Source: Candidatus Cloacimonadota bacterium
GTDB taxonomy: Bacteria; Cloacimonadota; Cloacimonadia; Cloacimonadales; JAIOQZ01
Assembly (NCBI GenBank): GCA_021108395.1
Contig: JAIOQZ010000023.1
Span: 1 to 64,000 of the forward strand
DNA: 64,000 bases
Reading direction: 5' to 3'
Positions within the stretch are counted from its first letter, which is position 1. Each line of letters opens with the position of its first letter. Positions 40,554-49,823 of the stretch are shown here, one piece after another. The notes beneath the pieces are model-generated. The model did not search any database. It saw only the letters and a list, made by a program, of their open reading frames with translations, and was not told the origin of the DNA. The position numbers and the translations under genes are program-made.

Positions 40554-42529
40554 AGCATCTCATAATGGGTACCGCCGGGCACATCGACCACGGCAAGACC
40601 ACCCTCATTCAGAAACTGACCGGCGCTTGGTGCGACACGCACAAGGAAGAGGAACTGCGCGGCATCACCATCAGTCTCGGCTTCACCCACCTCGACCTGC
40701 CCTCCGGCAATAGCCTGGGTGTTGTCGATGTGCCTGGCCACGCCGATTTCATCGGCACGATGGTGGCCGGCGCCAGCGGCATCGACTTCGCGTTGCTTGT
40801 GGTGGCCACCGATGAGGGCGTGATGCCGCAGACACGCGAGCACCTGGCCATCATGCAGACATTGCAGATTCAAACTGGCCTGGTGGCGCTCACCAAGAGC
40901 GACCTCGTTGATGATGAGGTCATCGAACTGGCGCGTGAGGAGATATGCGAGCTGACCGGGGGCAGCTTTCTCGAAGACTGCCCGATTGTGCCGGTGTCGT
41001 CACGCACCGGCGCCGGGCTCGATGAACTGGTGCGGGAACTCGAAGCAATGCCCCAGCGTGTTCCCGAACGCGCTGAAGGCCACATATTTCGCCTTTTCAT
41101 CGACCGCCATTTCTCCGTACCCGGTCACGGCACAGTTGTCAACGGCTCGGTGTTGAGCGGCTGCGTTCGCCGCGAGGGGCAGCTATACATGCTGCCGGGC
41201 GCCCAGAAACTGCGTGTGCGCAGGCTCGAACGTCATGGACGCGAGGTGGACGAAGTGCGCACCGGTGACCGCGCCGCCCTCAACCTGCCCGGCCTCGACC
41301 GCGCCGACGTGCATCGCGGTATGGCCTTGTCGGATCGCGTATTGCAGCCCACCGGCATTCTCGACGCCCACCTGCGCCTGTTTGCGCATGGCAAGGCGCT
41401 CGAGCTGTGGTCACAGGTGAACTTTCTGCTGGGCACGGTGCACACAGTCGCCCGTGTTCACCTCATCGACCGCAATCGCCTTGAAGGCGGCGACGCGGCC
41501 ATCGTGCAAATTCATCTCGACCAGCCGCTGATTGCCATGCACGGCGATTGCTTCGTCATTCGCAGCAGCAGTGGCGACCGCACACTTGGCGGCGGCGAGA
41601 TATTCGATCCACAACCGCTGCATCACCGGCGCAGGCCGGAAAAGCTCATCGAGCGGCTGCGCGAGATTGCCGAGGGCGGGCTGCCGGAGCTTGTGGCGGC
41701 CGAGGTGCGCAAGCGTGTGTCGCCCGTTGGCCACGAGCGCGTGGCCGACCTGCTGGGCGCTTCGGCGCAGGAGGTGCTCGAGGTGGTCTCGCATGGCCTG
41801 TCCGACGACATCCTCACGCTGGCCGGAAAAGAGAAAGTTTACCTCTGGCAGCGCAAGCGCAAGGAAAAGATGGCCAAGCGCGTGGTGCGCAACATCGAGC
41901 TGCACCACAAGCGCAATCCGCTCGTGGCAGAGGGTCGCAGCTTCGAGGAATTGATGGGGCTGTTTGGCGTTGGCCGCGACCCCGACACCGAGTCGGCCAT
42001 GCACCTGCTGCTGGATGAGCTGATACAAACCAGCCGGCTGAAGCGCGAAAAGCATACCTGGACGCTGCCCGACCACTCGGTGAAGCTGGATCGCAAAGAC
42101 TGGAGCCAGATAGACTTTGTCGATAACTACCTGCGCAACGAAGGCATGCACCTGCCGCTGCTCAACAACCTCATCGAGAGAGCCGCCGAGAAGGGCTTTG
42201 ACGAGGGCCGCCTGCGGCAGATTCTGCGACTGCTGGTGCACCGAGGCCGGGCCTATTACATCGAGGGTAACTGGATTCACGCCCATGTGGTTGACGGCGT
42301 CCGCCAGACGTTGCTGAAGCGCCTGGTCGCCACCGGCGAACCCATCACCGTGGCCGATTTTCGCGACCTTGTAAAGGGCAACCGCCGCATGTGTCTGCCA
42401 CTCATCAACCAGTTCGACAAGGAAGGCGTCACCACCCGCGAGGGCGATTATCGCCACCTCACCCGCAAGGGCAGCGCGCTGGTGGAGCAATGGGAGCAAG
42501 CCGAAACCGGCGACGCGAAAGCTGACTGA
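40550..42529 (+). CDS. selB: Selenocysteine-specific elongation factor
   Basis: The 659-residue protein has an EF-Tu-like GTPase domain (GTAGHIDHGKTTL, DVPGHADFIGTM, TKSD) and beta-barrel domains. A C-terminal half of winged helices (from about residue 420; LLNNLIERAAEKGFDEGRLR) would read the SECIS hairpin. It delivers Sec-tRNA to the ribosome. The complete winged-helix part indicates mRNA-directed insertion is still in use, which matters given the altered anticodon of the neighbouring tRNA. Confidence 0.95.
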   Translation: MKHLIMGTAGHIDHGKTTLIQKLTGAWCDTHKEEELRGITISLGFTHLDLPSGNSLGVVDVPGHADFIGTMVAGASGIDFALLVVATDEGVMPQTREHLAIMQTLQIQTGLVALTKSDLVDDEVIELAREEICELTGGSFLEDCPIVPVSSRTGAGLDELVRELEAMPQRVPERAEGHIFRLFIDRHFSVPGHGTVVNGSVLSGCVRREGQLYMLPGAQKLRVRRLERHGREVDEVRTGDRAALNLPGLDRADVHRGMALSDRVLQPTGILDAHLRLFAHGKALELWSQVNFLLGTVHTVARVHLIDRNRLEGGDAAIVQIHLDQPLIAMHGDCFVIRSSSGDRTLGGGEIFDPQPLHHRRRPEKLIERLREIAEGGLPELVAAEVRKRVSPVGHERVADLLGASAQEVLEVVSHGLSDDILTLAGKEKVYLWQRKRKEKMAKRVVRNIELHHKRNPLVAEGRSFEELMGLFGVGRDPDTESAMHLLLDELIQTSRLKREKHTWTLPDHSVKLDRKDWSQIDFVDNYLRNEGMHLPLLNNLIERAAEKGFDEGRLRQILRLLVHRGRAYYIEGNWIHAHVVDGVRQTLLKRLVATGEPITVADFRDLVKGNRRMCLPLINQFDKEGVTTREGDYRHLTRKGSALVEQWEQAETGDAKAD

Positions 42530-42546
42530 GACGTTATCCGGGGGGA

Positions 42547-43701
42547 ATGATGCAACCTGTTTATCTCGACTACAATGCCACAACGCCGGTCGCGCCGGAG
42601 GCGCTCGAGGCCATGATGCCCTATCTGTGTGAGCATTTTGGCAACCCCGTCAGCGGCCACGCTTTCGGAGAACAGCCCGAAGAGGCCATTTACGCCGCCC
42701 GTGAGCAGGTTGCCGCCTGCGTGGGCGCGTGTCCCGATGAAATCATCTTCACCAGCGGGGGCACCGAGTCCAACAATCTCGCCCTCCTGGGAGTGATGCG
42801 AGCGCTTAAGCGGCGCAATGCCCATGTTGTTATCAGCATGGTCGAGCATCCATCCATAGAGAATGTTTGCCGTCACCTCGAAAGCGAAGGCCACTGCGGT
42901 ACGCGGTTGCCGGTGGACGCCACAGGCCGTGTTGCCCCCAGCGATCTGCGCGTCGCTCTGCGGCCTGAAACGGCGTTGGTGAGCGTGATGTTGGCCAACA
43001 ATGAAGTCGGCACACTGCAACCGGTGAAAGAGCTGGCGGCCATAGCCCACGAGCATGGGGCGCTGATGCACACAGACGCCGCTCAGGCGGTGGGCAAAGC
43101 GCCGGTGGATGTGGACGAGCTGGGCGTTGATTTACTGAGTATCGCCGGGCAAAAGATGTATGCTCCCAAGGGTGTCGGCGCGCTGTATGTGCGTCGCGAC
43201 ACGCCGCTATATCCGCTTATGTACGGCGCGAACCAGGAGAACGGACTACGCCCCGGCACACAGAACGTGCCATACATTGTGGCGCTGGGCGTTGCTTGCC
43301 AACTGGCCTCGGCGCGACTGGATGAATATGCCGGCCACATGCGCGCCATGCGTGATCGTCTCTACCGCGCCCTGCTCGACGCCGATCTCTTTCCCCGACT
43401 GAACGGCCATCCAGAGCTGCGGCTGCCCAACACGCTCAGCGTGGGCTTTGCCGGCCTGTTGGCCGCCGACCTGCTGTTGGCTATGAAGGGCGAGGTTGCC
43501 GCGTCTGCCGGATCGGCATGCCACACGGGATCGATAGAGATATCATCAGTGTTGCAGGCGATGGGTGTGCCTTTGGATGTCGCGGCAGGCACACTGAGGT
43601 TGTCAACGGGACGCGGAACGACCGAAGTGGATATCGACCGCGCAGCGGCGGTCATCATTCAGGCGGTGCAGAGCTTACGGGCGCAGCAACTGCTGCGCTG
43701 A
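42547..43701 (+). CDS. Cysteine desulfurase family protein
   Basis: The 384-residue PLP enzyme is of the NifS/IscS class: YLDYNATTPVAPEAL, TSGGTESNNLALLG, VEHPS, the PLP lysine in SIAGQKMYAPKGVGALY, and the catalytic cysteine in AGSACHTGSIEIS. The AGQK and SACHTG variants differ from IscS. They fit a group I associate with selenium loci, where the enzyme may release selenium from selenocysteine for SelD. It lies 17 bases after selB, so it is probably in the same operon. A housekeeping sulphur role remains possible. Confidence 0.85.
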   Translation: MMQPVYLDYNATTPVAPEALEAMMPYLCEHFGNPVSGHAFGEQPEEAIYAAREQVAACVGACPDEIIFTSGGTESNNLALLGVMRALKRRNAHVVISMVEHPSIENVCRHLESEGHCGTRLPVDATGRVAPSDLRVALRPETALVSVMLANNEVGTLQPVKELAAIAHEHGALMHTDAAQAVGKAPVDVDELGVDLLSIAGQKMYAPKGVGALYVRRDTPLYPLMYGANQENGLRPGTQNVPYIVALGVACQLASARLDEYAGHMRAMRDRLYRALLDADLFPRLNGHPELRLPNTLSVGFAGLLAADLLLAMKGEVAASAGSACHTGSIEISSVLQAMGVPLDVAAGTLRLSTGRGTTEVDIDRAAAVIIQAVQSLRAQQLLR

Positions 43702-44292
43702 ATGTTCGAGAAAGGTTCTATTGCGAAGCACGTCATTGCCGGCGTACTTTTCTGATTTCCCGTAGCGCTGACGACGCTGGTCGAAACGCTGGATAACAGC
43801 AGGCAACGCCGACAGCCAGCGGCCTGGGTCGAGAGGAAGGCGAGCGCGGTACGCTCCGATGAACACCTGACAGGTGTGCATGAAGGCATCGTGCGGCTGG
43901 TTGGCAGCCCAGAACAGCAGGAAGTGAATGAGGTCGGGTTCAGGGTAGTCGAGGGCGATGTGCGAGAAATCGATGAGCCAGCCCCGGCTGGATCCCTGGA
44001 GGAAGTTTCGCGGGTTGGTGTCAACCATCGTGAGCGCCATTTCCTTGTGCCGCTGGAACATATGCAGATCGGCCAGCAATCCCCCAGCCATATGGAAATC
44101 GGGGGTGTCGCACTCGATGAGCGGAATGCCAGGCACTCGCTCGATGATAATCATGTCGCTGCCGTTGTCGCTCAGCAGGGTTGGGGCAAAGTCGGGATGC
44201 GCATCGTAAACCCGTTTCTCGCGCAAGAAATGCTCGTGATCGTCAAACCGCTTGATAACGCGGTCTTCATGCAACGTCACCCGCTTGTTCAT
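43675..44292 (-). CDS. Small kinase-fold (APH/RIO-like) protein
   Basis: The 205-residue protein carries the catalytic core of the protein-kinase-like phosphotransferases. MVDTNPRNFL (D..NPRN catalytic loop) is followed by WLIDFSHIALDYPEPDLIHF (the DF metal site). A short N-lobe holds VIKRF as the likely ATP lysine and IIIERVPGIPL as the hinge. It is much shorter than aminoglycoside phosphotransferases. It overlaps the upstream TPR/DHp gene by four bases (ATGA), so it is translationally coupled. Its 3' end overlaps that of the convergent desulfurase by 27 bases. Confidence 0.65.
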   Translation of the reverse strand: MNKRVTLHEDRVIKRFDDHEHFLREKRVYDAHPDFAPTLLSDNGSDMIIIERVPGIPLIECDTPDFHMAGGLLADLHMFQRHKEMALTMVDTNPRNFLQGSSRGWLIDFSHIALDYPEPDLIHFLLFWAANQPHDAFMHTCQVFIGAYRARLPLDPGRWLSALPAVIQRFDQRRQRYGKSEKYAGNDVLRNRTFLEHSAQQLLRP

Positions 44293-45893
44293 TTTTCTGG
44301 AGGCGTGTTCTGGACTGTTTCTTCGTCATCGAACTCTGCCATGTCTTCAAATACAATCATGGGCGTGTTCTTGGCGTAGTTATCGAAGGTGAGGTGGGTG
44401 GATGTCTTGAACTTGTTCAGAATCTGAGTCATCCGAGTGAAGGACTGCTCGATTCTGTTGAGGTAATGGATCTGTTTTACCGTGAGCTTGTCTTCCGGGG
44501 TTTCGAGGTGGAACATGTCGAGATTGCCTTTCATCACCATGAGCGGTTGGTTGAGTTCATGGTGGGCTGTAACAGCCAGCGCCAGAGCCGAGTTGCGCTT
44601 CTCGAGGCGGATTAGCTCGTTCTGCGTATCCTGGAGTATGTAGTAGGAGTTCTCGAGTTCTTCGTTTTTCTGGCGCAGCAGTTCGGCTTCCTTTTCTTTC
44701 TGCACAGTTTCATACTTTGTCTGCATCTCGGCGATGGCTTTGCTCTTTTCTTCATTGAAAATATTGTCTTTGAGCAAGGCGTATTTGCGGTATGCGTCCA
44801 GCGCCTCTTTGTAGCGCTCGGTTTTCTCGAACAGTTTTGAAAGCGCGAGACAGGTGTGCATGGATTCGCGGCGTAGCTGTGCCGCTTCGGTCACGGCCAG
44901 GCTTTCGTCGAGATAGCGTCGGGCATCGTCCCAGTGTTGTTGTTGAATCTTTACCTTACCCAGGCTGCGCAGGCAACTTGCGATTCGGTCTTTGTAATTG
45001 ATTTCACGGGCAATTTGCAGCGCCATCAGCAGATTCTGCTCTGCCTTGTCGATGTGGCCAAGCTCCAGCTCGACAAGCCCGATATCGTAATGCGAATATG
45101 CAATGCCCTCTTTGTGTCCGGTTTGCGTGGACAGATCGAGCGCCAGGTTGAAGGAGGCCAGCGCTTCTTTATAGCGTTTGGCGAGGCTGTGCATATGCCC
45201 GATCTTGCTGCTGGTTTGCGAGGCGCGCTCTTTCAGGCCAATCTTTTTGGCAATGGCCAGCGCGCGCACATAAAAATCCATGGCTTTTTCGGGGTTGTTT
45301 TGCGCCGCGTAGATGTTACCGATGTTTGCCAGCGGGTCGATGATAATGTCGAGGCGCTCGATGGCTTCGGCAATCTCGAGGCAGTGAAGCTGGTATTGCA
45401 GCGCTTTCTCGTTGTCGCCCCAACCGAAATACAGTTCGCCGATGTTCATGTTGCAGACGGCTACGCAGGCTTTGTCGTCGATTTGCTTGGAAATGGCGAG
45501 TGACTGCCGATAATAATCGAGCGCTTCCTTGTGCTTGCCTGAGTTGTGATAGTTGATTGCCAGGTTGTTAAGGCATCGCGCTACACCTTTATCGTAGCCA
45601 ATCTCACGCGCAATGTTCATCGACTGAATGTAGTTTTCATCCGCTTTATCTGGCATACCCTTAACGCCGTAAGCTACACCGATGTAGCGCAACGCCAGCG
45701 ATTCGATATGCCTGTCATGAAGCTCACGGGCGGCGCCGAGCGCCCGAAAGCCACAATCAAGGCTTTTTGCCACGTCCACCAACGCATAGGCGTATGACAG
45801 GTCACAGAGCGTCTTCGCACGTTCGCGCTGTGTTTCCGTGTCACAGCCGTTGAGAAGACCAAGTTGCTGATCGAGCGCTTCAATGCTTTTCAT
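44289..45893 (-). CDS. TPR protein ending in a histidine-kinase DHp segment (paralogue 2)
   Basis: The 534-residue protein has nine or so TPR repeats (residues ~20-380; DKADENYIQSMNIAREIGYD, HKEALDYYRQSLAISKQ). A coiled coil (~385-440) follows, then ALAVTAHHELNQPLMVMKGN, an H-box of the HisKA dimerisation domain with the phosphorylatable histidine. The chain ends about 70 residues later. The N, G1 and G2 boxes of an ATPase domain are absent. There is no signal peptide, so it is cytoplasmic. It is a tandem duplicate of the next gene upstream and shares a 134-base block with it without a difference. Confidence 0.75.
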   Translation of the reverse strand: MKSIEALDQQLGLLNGCDTETQRERAKTLCDLSYAYALVDVAKSLDCGFRALGAARELHDRHIESLALRYIGVAYGVKGMPDKADENYIQSMNIAREIGYDKGVARCLNNLAINYHNSGKHKEALDYYRQSLAISKQIDDKACVAVCNMNIGELYFGWGDNEKALQYQLHCLEIAEAIERLDIIIDPLANIGNIYAAQNNPEKAMDFYVRALAIAKKIGLKERASQTSSKIGHMHSLAKRYKEALASFNLALDLSTQTGHKEGIAYSHYDIGLVELELGHIDKAEQNLLMALQIAREINYKDRIASCLRSLGKVKIQQQHWDDARRYLDESLAVTEAAQLRRESMHTCLALSKLFEKTERYKEALDAYRKYALLKDNIFNEEKSKAIAEMQTKYETVQKEKEAELLRQKNEELENSYYILQDTQNELIRLEKRNSALALAVTAHHELNQPLMVMKGNLDMFHLETPEDKLTVKQIHYLNRIEQSFTRMTQILNKFKTSTHLTFDNYAKNTPMIVFEDMAEFDDEETVQNTPPEK

Positions 45894-45929
45894 CTATCTC
45901 TCCTGCATCACCATCAATATCTGAAATAT

Positions 45930-47534
45930 TCATTTCTCTGGAAGCGTGTTCTGGACTGTTTCTTTATCCCCGAATTCTGTCTTATCTTCAAATACAATCA
46001 TGGGCGTATTCTGAGCGTAGTTGTCGAAGGTGAGGTGGGTTGATGTCTTGAACTTGTTCAGAATCTGCGTCATTCGATTGAAGGACTGCTCTACTCTGTC
46101 AAGGTAATGGAGCTGCTTTTCTGTGAGCTTATTCTTCTGGGCTTCGAGGTGGAACATGTCGAGATTGCCTTTCATCACCATGAGCGGCTGGTTGAGTTCG
46201 TGGTGAGCGGTAACAGCCAGCGCCAGAGCCGAGTTACGCTTCTCGAGGTTGATAAGCTCGTTCTGCGTATCCTGGAGCATACTGTAGGAGTTCTCGAGTT
46301 CTTCGTTCTTCAGACGCAGCAGTTCGGCTTCCTTCTCTTTTTGCTCAGTTTCGTACTTGGTCTGCATTTCGGTGATGGCCTTGTTCTTTTCTTCATTGAA
46401 GATACTGTCCTTGAGCGAAGTGTATTCGCGGTATGCTTCCAGAGCTTCTTTGTAATGCTCGGTTTGCTCGAACAGATAGGAGAGCGTGAGCAAGGTGCGA
46501 AGCGTTTCGCGTGGGAACTTTGCCGACTTGGCAACGGCGAGGCTTTCATCCAGATAGCATCGGGCGGCGTCCCACTGTTCAGTCAATATCTTCACTTGCC
46601 CCAGGCTGCGCAGAAAGCTTGCGATTCGGTCTTTGTAATTGATTTCACGGGCAATTTGCAGCGCCATCAGCAGATTCTGCTCTGCCTTGTCGATGTGGCC
46701 AAGCTCCAGCTCGACAAGCCCGATATCGTAATGCGAATATGCAATGCCCTCATTATGCCCGGTTTGCGTGGATAGCTCGAGCGCCTGGTTGAAGTAGATC
46801 AGCGCTTCTTCGTAACTATTGGCGCGACGATGCAAGTGGCCAATTTTGCTGCTGGACTGAGAAGCTCGCTCCTTGAGGCCTTCTTGTTCGGCAAGGGCCA
46901 GCGCTCGTGTATAATACTCCATGGCTTTTTCGGAGTTGTCCTGCGCCGAGTAGATTCTGCCGATTTGAATCAGCGGGTCGATAGTGATGTCGGGGCGCTC
47001 GATGGCTTCGGTTATCTCGATGCCTTGAAGCTGGTATTGCAGCGCTTTCTCGCTGTCGCCCCAGTCAAAGTACAGTTCGCCGATGTTGATATAGCTGATG
47101 GCTACGCCGGACTGGTCGTCGATTTGTTTGTATATGGTAAGAGCCTGATGATAGAAATCGAGCGCTTCCTTATGCCTGCCTGTGTTGTGATAGTTGATTG
47201 CCAGGTTGTTGAGGCAACTTGCAACACCATCCTCGTAATCAACTTCACGTGCGATGGCCATCGCCTGCATGTAGTACTCAACCGCTTTGTCTGCATTGCC
47301 CTCTGTGCCATAGGAAATGCCGATGTAGCGCAATGCAAGCGATTCGAGAGTCTTGTCATGGAGCTCACGCGCCTGACTCTGCGCTTTGATCGCGTATTCA
47401 CGGGCTTTCTTCACATCCACCAGCGAGTAAGCGTATGCCAGCTCGCAGAGCGTTTGCGTGTGCTTGCGCTGTGTGTCCGGATTGCACCCGTTTAAGAGAG
47501 CGAGTTGTTGCTCAAGCTTTTCAATGCTTCTCAT
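45930..47534 (-). CDS. TPR protein ending in a histidine-kinase DHp segment (paralogue 1)
   Basis: This is the ~534-residue paralogue of the previous entry with the same order: TPR array, coiled coil, H-box AVTAHHELNQPLMVMKGN, and a tail ending in NTPMIVFEDKTEFGDKE. The ATPase domain is again missing. ATG 47534 (MRSIEKLEQQ) matches the paralogue's start; an in-frame ATG at 47558 would add eight residues. The start overlaps the end of mobB. Possible roles are a phosphotransfer or sensing subunit that borrows an ATPase from another kinase. Confidence 0.75.
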   Translation of the reverse strand: MRSIEKLEQQLALLNGCNPDTQRKHTQTLCELAYAYSLVDVKKAREYAIKAQSQARELHDKTLESLALRYIGISYGTEGNADKAVEYYMQAMAIAREVDYEDGVASCLNNLAINYHNTGRHKEALDFYHQALTIYKQIDDQSGVAISYINIGELYFDWGDSEKALQYQLQGIEITEAIERPDITIDPLIQIGRIYSAQDNSEKAMEYYTRALALAEQEGLKERASQSSSKIGHLHRRANSYEEALIYFNQALELSTQTGHNEGIAYSHYDIGLVELELGHIDKAEQNLLMALQIAREINYKDRIASFLRSLGQVKILTEQWDAARCYLDESLAVAKSAKFPRETLRTLLTLSYLFEQTEHYKEALEAYREYTSLKDSIFNEEKNKAITEMQTKYETEQKEKEAELLRLKNEELENSYSMLQDTQNELINLEKRNSALALAVTAHHELNQPLMVMKGNLDMFHLEAQKNKLTEKQLHYLDRVEQSFNRMTQILNKFKTSTHLTFDNYAQNTPMIVFEDKTEFGDKETVQNTLPEK

Positions 47535-48300
47535 CTGTTTTTCCCGCATCGCTGTCATTATCTGAAATAGTCAGTTCGATAGACCCTGGTCGCACGCCTT
47601 TCAGGTTGCTCACAATGCCGCGCACCACGTCGCGCAGAATTGTCTGGATGAACGGCACAATGTGCAGGTCTTGCCCTGCCACGCGCAAGCGCACGCTTCT
47701 GTCGTCGCGGCTGCAAGCTTCTCGGGGGTTGTCGCCGCTCAGAATGGAGCCAACCATTCCATAGCACCCTAACCCACAGGCAAAACAGCAGGCGTCGTCA
47801 ACGAGAGGCAGCACGTCGAACACCTTGCGCTCGACAAGCTCGACCAGCGCCTCGGGGTCGTTCAGCGCCGAAATCACCGGAATGCCGCGCCATTCGCGCA
47901 GGTTGTCGGCAATCTTGCCGGAAATGGCGAACACCGTGTCGTCAACCAGTTCTTCGAGCTGCGCTTCGGTCTCGGCGCAGACGATGCGCGGAATGGCCGT
48001 GTCCTTCATGCCCTCGACAACCACCCAGTCGGCGTCGAGATAGGTGAGCATCTGCGGCAGGCCGAGCGCCCGTCGCCACAGAAGCCCTGTCTCGCGCAGT
48101 CCCCTGGCGAACACCGGCTCGGCGCCGGCATCTGCGTGTTTCCAGGAGTTGCTCCCCTGGCTGTCCAAAGTAAAGCCTTCGCTGTGGATGTCCTTGATAG
48201 ACATCACCTTGTGCCCGCGCTTGCGCAGTCCGCCGATGAGTCGGCAAACCGCAGTGGTCTTGCCGGTGTGGTGGTACCCCGCTACACTGAAAACTTTCAT
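47521..48300 (-). CDS. mobB: MobB-like GTP-binding protein with C-terminal cysteine cluster
   Basis: The 259-residue protein has the MobB pattern: Walker A GYHHTGKTT, then DIHSEGFTLDSQGSNSWKHA and DWVVVEGMKD. MobB assists guanylation of molybdopterin for molybdenum or tungsten enzymes. It carries an added ~80-residue C-terminal region with CCFACGLGCYGM (C-C-x2-C-x3-C), which could bind an iron-sulphur cluster or metal. Standard MobB proteins are about 170 residues. It is the first gene of a minus-strand run with the TPR/DHp genes. Confidence 0.75.
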   Translation of the reverse strand: MKVFSVAGYHHTGKTTAVCRLIGGLRKRGHKVMSIKDIHSEGFTLDSQGSNSWKHADAGAEPVFARGLRETGLLWRRALGLPQMLTYLDADWVVVEGMKDTAIPRIVCAETEAQLEELVDDTVFAISGKIADNLREWRGIPVISALNDPEALVELVERKVFDVLPLVDDACCFACGLGCYGMVGSILSGDNPREACSRDDRSVRLRVAGQDLHIVPFIQTILRDVVRGIVSNLKGVRPGSIELTISDNDSDAGKTDEKH

Positions 48301-48347
48301 TGTCCCTCACGATAGTAATGTATGATCATAGAGCTTGTTGCACTCGA

Positions 48348-48989
48348 TTATTGCGGCAAGATGCCCAGCCAGTCGCCCAGCAGGAACTGCAAACGCCCGA
48401 TGAGCAAACTGATACGCGCCATGGCCGTATATCCGAAGGCGGCGCCGAAGCTGACCATGAGGAAATAGATGCCCACACGCGCAGTCACGCCCACAGCGCC
48501 TTCATGCTTTTTGCTGAAATAAAAATATACAATTGCACAAAGAGTTCCAACCACCAGCAATACCTGCCCCACAACCATGACCCAGTCGCTGCCGGTGAAC
48601 GGGTTTATGATCGTCGCGTTGAGCTGATTGAGCACATCCGACGACAGGTAGCGCACGAAGCCGATGCCTGCCGTAGTGCCAATCATCATGGCGATGGGGA
48701 ACCGGCTCAGCCACTCCGCCTGCGGCAGCAGCCGCAACAGCATGAACACACCCAGCAACGCCGGGATGAGCAACAGCCAGTTGTCGGCGAAGTTGGCGCT
48801 CAGTTTCACGTAGAGATTGGGGATGAGGATGCTGTAGATGGTGTAGATGAACCAGTAGCCAGCCGACAGCCCGACGAATATCTGCTCGGCGACCTTGTAC
48901 ACCGGGTTGTCCTTGTACAGAAAGCTGAAAATGGCGAAAGTGAAGAATGCGCCCAGCCAGACGCCCAGTCTTGTTGCAAAGACTTCCAT
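48348..48989 (-). CDS. Multi-pass membrane protein of DUF6754 cluster
   Basis: The 213-residue protein has about six or seven membrane helices (LGVWLGAFFTFAIFSFLY, VGQVLLVVGTLCAIVYFYF, VGIYFLMVSFGAAFGY). No enzyme motif is visible. It is the last of four tightly spaced genes, three bases after the previous stop, all encoding membrane proteins that probably form one complex. Confidence 0.65.
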   Translation of the reverse strand: MEVFATRLGVWLGAFFTFAIFSFLYKDNPVYKVAEQIFVGLSAGYWFIYTIYSILIPNLYVKLSANFADNWLLLIPALLGVFMLLRLLPQAEWLSRFPIAMMIGTTAGIGFVRYLSSDVLNQLNATIINPFTGSDWVMVVGQVLLVVGTLCAIVYFYFSKKHEGAVGVTARVGIYFLMVSFGAAFGYTAMARISLLIGRLQFLLGDWLGILPQ

Positions 48990-48992
48990 GGG

Positions 48993-49823
48993 TTAACCTC
49001 GCTGCTTCTTTTTATCGAGATGATAAGTCACGTTGGCGATGACAATGAACAGGATGATGATGAGATGGGCGATGGAGAGCGCGTCCATTCCGGCGGTGGC
49101 CGGACCTGGCTGCTCGATGAGCAGTTCGTATTCAGCGGCGGCCTTCATTCCGCCCAGCAGGCCGGTAAGCTGTTGCTGCTGGTTCACATATGGCAGGATG
49201 GACGGCGCGCTGACGGCGGTGGTGCCGCCGGTTGTGGGCACGTCATAGTCGTCGTGGGCCACCATCACCCATTCCTTGATGCCGGGAACGCCTGCGGAGA
49301 ACGAACAGACGAAGGCGATGCCGTCGAAGTTCTTCTCGATGCCCTTCATGATGGGCAGCTCTTCGACGGGGATGCCGGTGATGTCGGTGGGGAAGACGTC
49401 TCGCAGGTTCTTGCCCATTTTCTGCATGGTCACCATGCCCCCGGCTTTATAGCCGAGGTTTACCCAGTCCACGCCATAATCGAGGTTGGGGAAGTCGTCG
49501 TCGAGCGAGTCGAAGGTGTCCTGGCACATCTTCACGCCCATCGGCCACATGGCCACGCAGAGAATCTTCATATCGTGCGAGAGAGCGTGGTGGATGACCG
49601 CCCACGCCATCGGATGCAGCTCCGGCTTGCTGCCGGGGTCGTAGTCGAACGATACGAGGATGGTTTTGTCACGGCGGGCGGCGGCGGTCTGCTCGACCAG
49701 ATTATACACCATGCGCACGTTCTCGGTGGTTTCCATGCGGAACCCCAGCGGTACCATCAGGGGCACAATCACGCCGACGAAGATGAACAGGAAGATAATG
49801 CGGCGGTCGAGGCGTTTCATCAC
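48993..49823 (-). CDS. Membrane-tethered protein of DUF6754 cluster
   Basis: The 276-residue protein has an N-terminal helix (IIFLFIFVGVIVPLMVPLGF) and a C-terminal helix (ALSIAHLIIILFIVIANVTYHL). Between them lies a soluble alpha/beta domain (RRDKTILVSFDYDPGSKPEL, HDMKILCVAMWPMGVK, GIEKNFDGIAFVCSFSAGVPGI). The domain should face the periplasm or cytoplasm as a unit; no family name is known to me. The start overlaps the upstream gene by ATGA. Confidence 0.65.
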   Translation of the reverse strand: MMKRLDRRIIFLFIFVGVIVPLMVPLGFRMETTENVRMVYNLVEQTAAARRDKTILVSFDYDPGSKPELHPMAWAVIHHALSHDMKILCVAMWPMGVKMCQDTFDSLDDDFPNLDYGVDWVNLGYKAGGMVTMQKMGKNLRDVFPTDITGIPVEELPIMKGIEKNFDGIAFVCSFSAGVPGIKEWVMVAHDDYDVPTTGGTTAVSAPSILPYVNQQQQLTGLLGGMKAAAEYELLIEQPGPATAGMDALSIAHLIIILFIVIANVTYHLDKKKQRG

